From Cellulomonas soli (GTDB lineage Bacteria; Actinomycetota; Actinomycetes; Actinomycetales; Cellulomonadaceae), in assembly GCF_013409305.1 (NCBI RefSeq), contig NZ_JACBZJ010000001.1, forward strand, positions 3,968,001 to 4,032,000: a DNA stretch of 64,000 nt. The letters are read 5' to 3'. Below are positions 55,179 to 64,000 of the stretch, in pieces. The translations under genes and the position numbers were made by a program. Position 1 is the stretch's first letter. Every line of letters starts with the position of its first letter. Under the pieces are notes generated by a model that saw only the letters and a program-made list of their open reading frames with translations, ran no database searches and was not told the DNA's origin.

Positions 55179-55260
55179 CTCCTCGGAGGTCCGGTCGCAC
55201 CGACGGCTCCCCCACCGATGCTGTTCAGAGCCCGATCGGCTCGTCCGGACCTCCGAGGAG
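55179..55260 (-). promoter_or_regulatory. Hairpin sequestering the chemoreceptor ribosome-binding site
   Basis: CTCCTCGGAGGTCCGG at 55179-55194 is the exact reverse complement of CCGGACCTCCGAGGAG at 55245-55260, a 16-bp stem with a 50-nt loop. In the leftward transcript the arm next to the ATG contains the GAGGAG ribosome-binding site. It also lies 5 nt after the argH stop, so it may double as a terminator. Confidence 0.65.
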
Positions 55261-55265
55261 GGGAC

Positions 55266-57960
<2,695 letters not shown>

Positions 57961-58042
57961 GGGGTAGCTCTCTCTTCTTCGGTAGGTGGGTTCAGTCTGT
58001 CGAAGCCGCCACGTCCGGGCTCGCCGGACACGGCGACGCGGG

Positions 58043-59575
<1,533 letters not shown>

Positions 59576-59576
<1 letters not shown>

Positions 59577-59638
59577 CAGGACCCACTCCCCTCGAGGCCG
59601 CGGACAGACGAGCCGTCACGCAGGAAGTGACGCGCCAT
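59576..59638 (-). CDS. Mini-ORF 1, 20 codons, repeats the argF start
   Basis: Reads MARHFLRD followed by [12 protein letters not shown] and TGA. Its ATG overlaps the argD TGA. Its TGA overlaps the ATG of mini-ORF 2. It is identical to mini-ORF 2 except for one residue. Confidence 0.35.
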
Positions 59639-60963
59639 CAGTGGTCCTCCCCCAGGTCGTGCGGCAGGGCCGCGAGGAAGTCGACGAACACGCCGGCCTG
59701 GTCGTCGGTGAGCACGTACGGCGGGGCGAGCCGCAGCGTGGTCGGGGTGCACGGGTTGACGATGAGACCCGCCGCCAGCGCGTCGGATGCGACCTGGGCG
59801 GCCACCGGGCGAGCCAGCTCGATGCCGACGAGCAGCCCCTCCCCGCGCACCTCCACGACCAACGGGTGGTGCAGGGCACGCACGCGTTCGCGCAGCCGGG
59901 CGCCGAGCGCGGTCACGTGGGCGAGCAGCCCGTCGCGCTCGATCACCGCGATCGTCGCGAGCGCCGCCGCGGCGGCCACCGGGTTGCCGCCGAACGTCGT
60001 GCCGTGCTGGCCGCGGTGCAGGAGCGTCGAGGTGCGCTCGCCGTACGTCACGAGCGCGCCGACCGGGAAGCCACCACCGAGGCCCTTGGCGAGCGTGACG
60101 GCGTCCGGCACGATGCCGCCGCCGATGGCGGGCTGCTGGTGGGCGAGCCACGTACCGGTCCGGCCCATGCCGGTCTGCACCTCGTCGAGGATCAGCAGGG
60201 CACCGTGCTGCGCGGTCAGCTCCCGCGCGAGCGCGAGGTACCCGGTCGGCAGCGGTCGCACACCGGCCTCGCCCTGGATCGGCTCGACGAACAGGGCAGC
60301 GACCTGCGCGCCTGTGCCGTCGGCGAACGCCGCCCGGAGCGCGTCGGTGTCGCCGAACGGGAGGAACTCGACCCCGCCGGGCAGCGGCTCGAACGGTTCG
60401 CGGTAGGCAGCCTTGGACGTCAGTGCGAGGGCGCCCATGGAGCGGCCGTGGAACGCGCCCTCCAGCGCGAGGATCCGTGGCCGCGCGGGTCCGCCGTTGC
60501 GCCGGGCGAGCTTGAAGGCTGCCTCGTTGGCCTCGGTACCGGAGTTGGTGAAGAACACCCGGGAACCCTCGGGGGCGGCGGCCAGCGCGAGGAGGCGTTC
60601 GGCCAGGGCGATCTGCGCGGGGCTCGCGAACAGGTTGGACACGTGACCGAGCGTGCCCAGCTGGGCGCTGATCGCCGCGGTCAGCGTGGGGTGCGCGTGC
60701 CCGAGGCAGTTCACGGCGATGCCGCCGAGCAGGTCGAGGTAGCGGCGCCCGTCGGCGTCCCACACGTAGGGCCCCTCGCCGCGCACGAGGACCCGCTGCG
60801 GCGCACCGAAGGTGTCCATGACGGCGTGCGTGTAGCGGTCCGTCCACTCGGCCACGGAGCCGGCCGTCACGGGGACGGGCACGTTCGCGTCCGTGTCGGC
60901 GGTCAGGCGGTGCCGGGCGACCGGGGCGGTCGCCGCGCTCTCGCCTGCGGTCGGGGTCGTCAC
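59638..60963 (-). CDS. argD: Acetylornithine aminotransferase
   Basis: A 441-residue class III PLP aminotransferase converting N-acetylglutamate semialdehyde to N-acetylornithine. Conserved blocks are [33 protein letters not shown], the PLP Lys in [15 protein letters not shown], and [19 protein letters not shown] 60963 has AGGAGG upstream and overlaps the argB stop (GTGA). The first 35 residues are a variable extension. Confidence 0.96.
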   Translation of the reverse strand: MTTPTAGESAATAPVARHRLTADTDANVPVPVTAGSVAEWTDRYTHAVMDTFGAPQRVLVRGEGPYVWDADGRRYLDLLGGIAVNCLGHAHPTLTAAISAQLGTLGHVSNLFASPAQIALAERLLALAAAPEGSRVFFTNSGTEANEAAFKLARRNGGPARPRILALEGAFHGRSMGALALTSKAAYREPFEPLPGGVEFLPFGDTDALRAAFADGTGAQVAALFVEPIQGEAGVRPLPTGYLALARELTAQHGALLILDEVQTGMGRTGTWLAHQQPAIGGGIVPDAVTLAKGLGGGFPVGALVTYGERTSTLLHRGQHGTTFGGNPVAAAAALATIAVIERDGLLAHVTALGARLRERVRALHHPLVVEVRGEGLLVGIELARPVAAQVASDALAAGLIVNPCTPTTLRLAPPYVLTDDQAGVFVDFLAALPHDLGEDH

Positions 60964-62023
60964 GATGCCTCCTGCGGGCTGGTCGTCCCGAGGACGGGAT
61001 GGGCGGGATGGGCGGGATGGACGGAATGGACGGGATGGACGACGGGGATCGGCGCGGTGAACGGCGCGTCGGGAGACTCCTCGTCGGGCAGCACCATCGT
61101 GCCGACGCCGTCGGAGGTGAACACCTCGACGAGGATCGAGTGCGCCGAGCGGCCGTCGATGACGTGCGCCCGGCCGACGCCGCCCTCGACGGCCCGCCAG
61201 CAGGCCTCCATCTTGGGCCGCATCCCGGCGTCGAGCGACGGCAGGAGGCCCGCCAGCGCGGAGGCCCGGATGCGGCGCACGAGCGAGGACCGGTCGGGCC
61301 AGCTCGAGTACAGGCCCTCGACGTCGGTCAGGACGATCAGCTTGCGCGCGCCGAGGGCGACCGCGAGCGCGGCTGCCGCGGTGTCCGCGTTGACGTTGAG
61401 CACCTGGGTCGGGTCGTCGATGTCCGGGGCGACGGTCGACACCACGGGGATGCGACCGGCGTCGAGCAGGTCGAGCACCGCACCGGGGTTGACCTGCACG
61501 ACGTCGCCGACCTGGCCGACGTCCACCTCGACGCCGTCGACGACGACGGTGCGCCGACGGGCCTGGAACAGGCCGCCGTCCTCGCCGGACAGGCCGACGG
61601 CGTGCGGTCCGTGCGCGTTGAGCAGGCCGACCAGCTCGCGGGAGACCTGACCGGTGAGGACCATGCGCACGACGTCCATCGCCTCGGGCGTCGTCACGCG
61701 CAGACCGCCACGGAACTCGCTGACGATCCCGAGGCGGTCGAGCATGGCGTTGATCTGCGGGCCGCCGCCGTGCACGACGACGGGACGCAGGCCGACCTGC
61801 CGGAGGAAGACCATGTCCTCGGCGAACGCGCGCTTGAGGTCGTCGTCGACCATCGCGTTGCCGCCGTACTTGACGACCACGAGCGCCCCGGAGAACTTCT
61901 GCAGCCAGGGCAGCGCCTGGACGAGCACCTCGGCCTTCTGGTCGGGACGCAGGTCGGTGCGGGTGTCGAAGACGAAGTCCTCGTGCACGGCCGTCGCGGG
62001 CCGCTCGCTGCTGCCGTGCTGGC

Positions 62024-62027
<4 letters not shown>
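60960..62027 (-). CDS. argB: Acetylglutamate kinase
   Basis: A 355-residue kinase phosphorylating N-acetylglutamate, usually the arginine-inhibited step. [26 protein letters not shown] and [15 protein letters not shown] are diagnostic. The ATG at 62027 overlaps the argJ stop. The C-terminus has an unusual tail with five VHP/AHP/VHS repeats encoded by five 9-bp DNA repeats (60996-61040). The family normally ends before such a tail. Confidence 0.95.
60996..61040 (-). repeat. Five 9-bp tandem repeats in the argB 3-prime end
   Basis: GGGATGGGC, GGGATGGGC, GGGATGGAC, GGAATGGAC, GGGATGGAC in + order, encoding [12 protein letters not shown] and AHP on the minus strand. Such repeats can change length by slippage while keeping the frame. 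Confidence 0.9.

Positions 62028-64000
<1,973 letters not shown>

Noticed and set aside
58013..58029. Hairpin between argR and argG as an ARG box or attenuator
   Set aside because: GTCCGG-CGAGC-CCGGAC is only 6 bp and does not resemble an ARG box. At most a weak pause or terminator.

Overview
The window is a high-GC actinobacterial chromosome segment with no phage, insertion sequence, CRISPR array or tRNA gene that I could find. Gene content and order fit Micrococcales, probably Cellulomonadaceae (Cellulomonas-like). The signs are divergent glgA/glgC, sufR-sufB-sufD-Rieske-sufC-sufS-sufU beside an ABC pair and ctaA, a recN-steA-steB-murJ-pyrG run, and an argCJBDFRGH cluster. The genus is an inference, not a measurement.

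Layout. 1-3.7 kb: NfeD/SPFH membrane pair, a lone ABC ATPase and an unknown protein. 3.7-7.1 kb: divergent glycogen genes glgA and glgC, then serB. 7.1-9.3 kb: SixA-type phosphatase and a mabA/inhA-like fabG-fabI pair. 9.4-12.6 kb: two small unknown proteins, SURF1, and an ABC-F protein. 12.7-14.8 kb: bioYMN biotin ECF transporter. 14.9-16.4 kb: SigE-family sigma factor with a co-transcribed membrane protein. 16.5-18.4 kb: S66 peptidase and zinc metallopeptidase. 18.4-25.3 kb: complete SUF iron-sulfur operon with its SufR repressor. 25.4-30.1 kb: two ABC exporters flanking ctaA. 30.2-44.7 kb: a long leftward gene run (TPR/Arg-Gly-rich protein, HAD phosphatase, tlyA, nadK, recN, steA, steB, a MraY-like protein, murJ, pyrG, Nudix). 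45.0-50.3 kb: one leftward 16S-23S-5S operon. 51.0-55.2 kb: tyrS, mpg, a nucleoside-kinase-like gene and a chemoreceptor. 55.3-64.0 kb: arginine biosynthesis, with argC running off the right edge.

Themes. Many genes start 6-8 nt after a TANNNT -10 hexamer with no room for a Shine-Dalgarno, so leaderless transcripts look common. Operons are tight, with GTGA, ATGA or TGATG overlaps.

The most unusual feature is at the argD-argF junction. A 62-bp unit carrying the first eight argF codons is tandemly repeated, so that two 20-codon mini-ORFs sit between argD and argF, each linked to the next by a one-base TGATG overlap. Other notable items are a 16-bp hairpin that covers the chemoreceptor ribosome-binding site, a SufR-type palindrome over the suf promoter, an ECF-type promoter placed exactly before the SigE-family gene, a long Arg/Gly-rich TPR protein just downstream of the rRNA operon, a His-Pro repeat tail on ArgB, and complementary processing stems around 16S and 23S rRNA.
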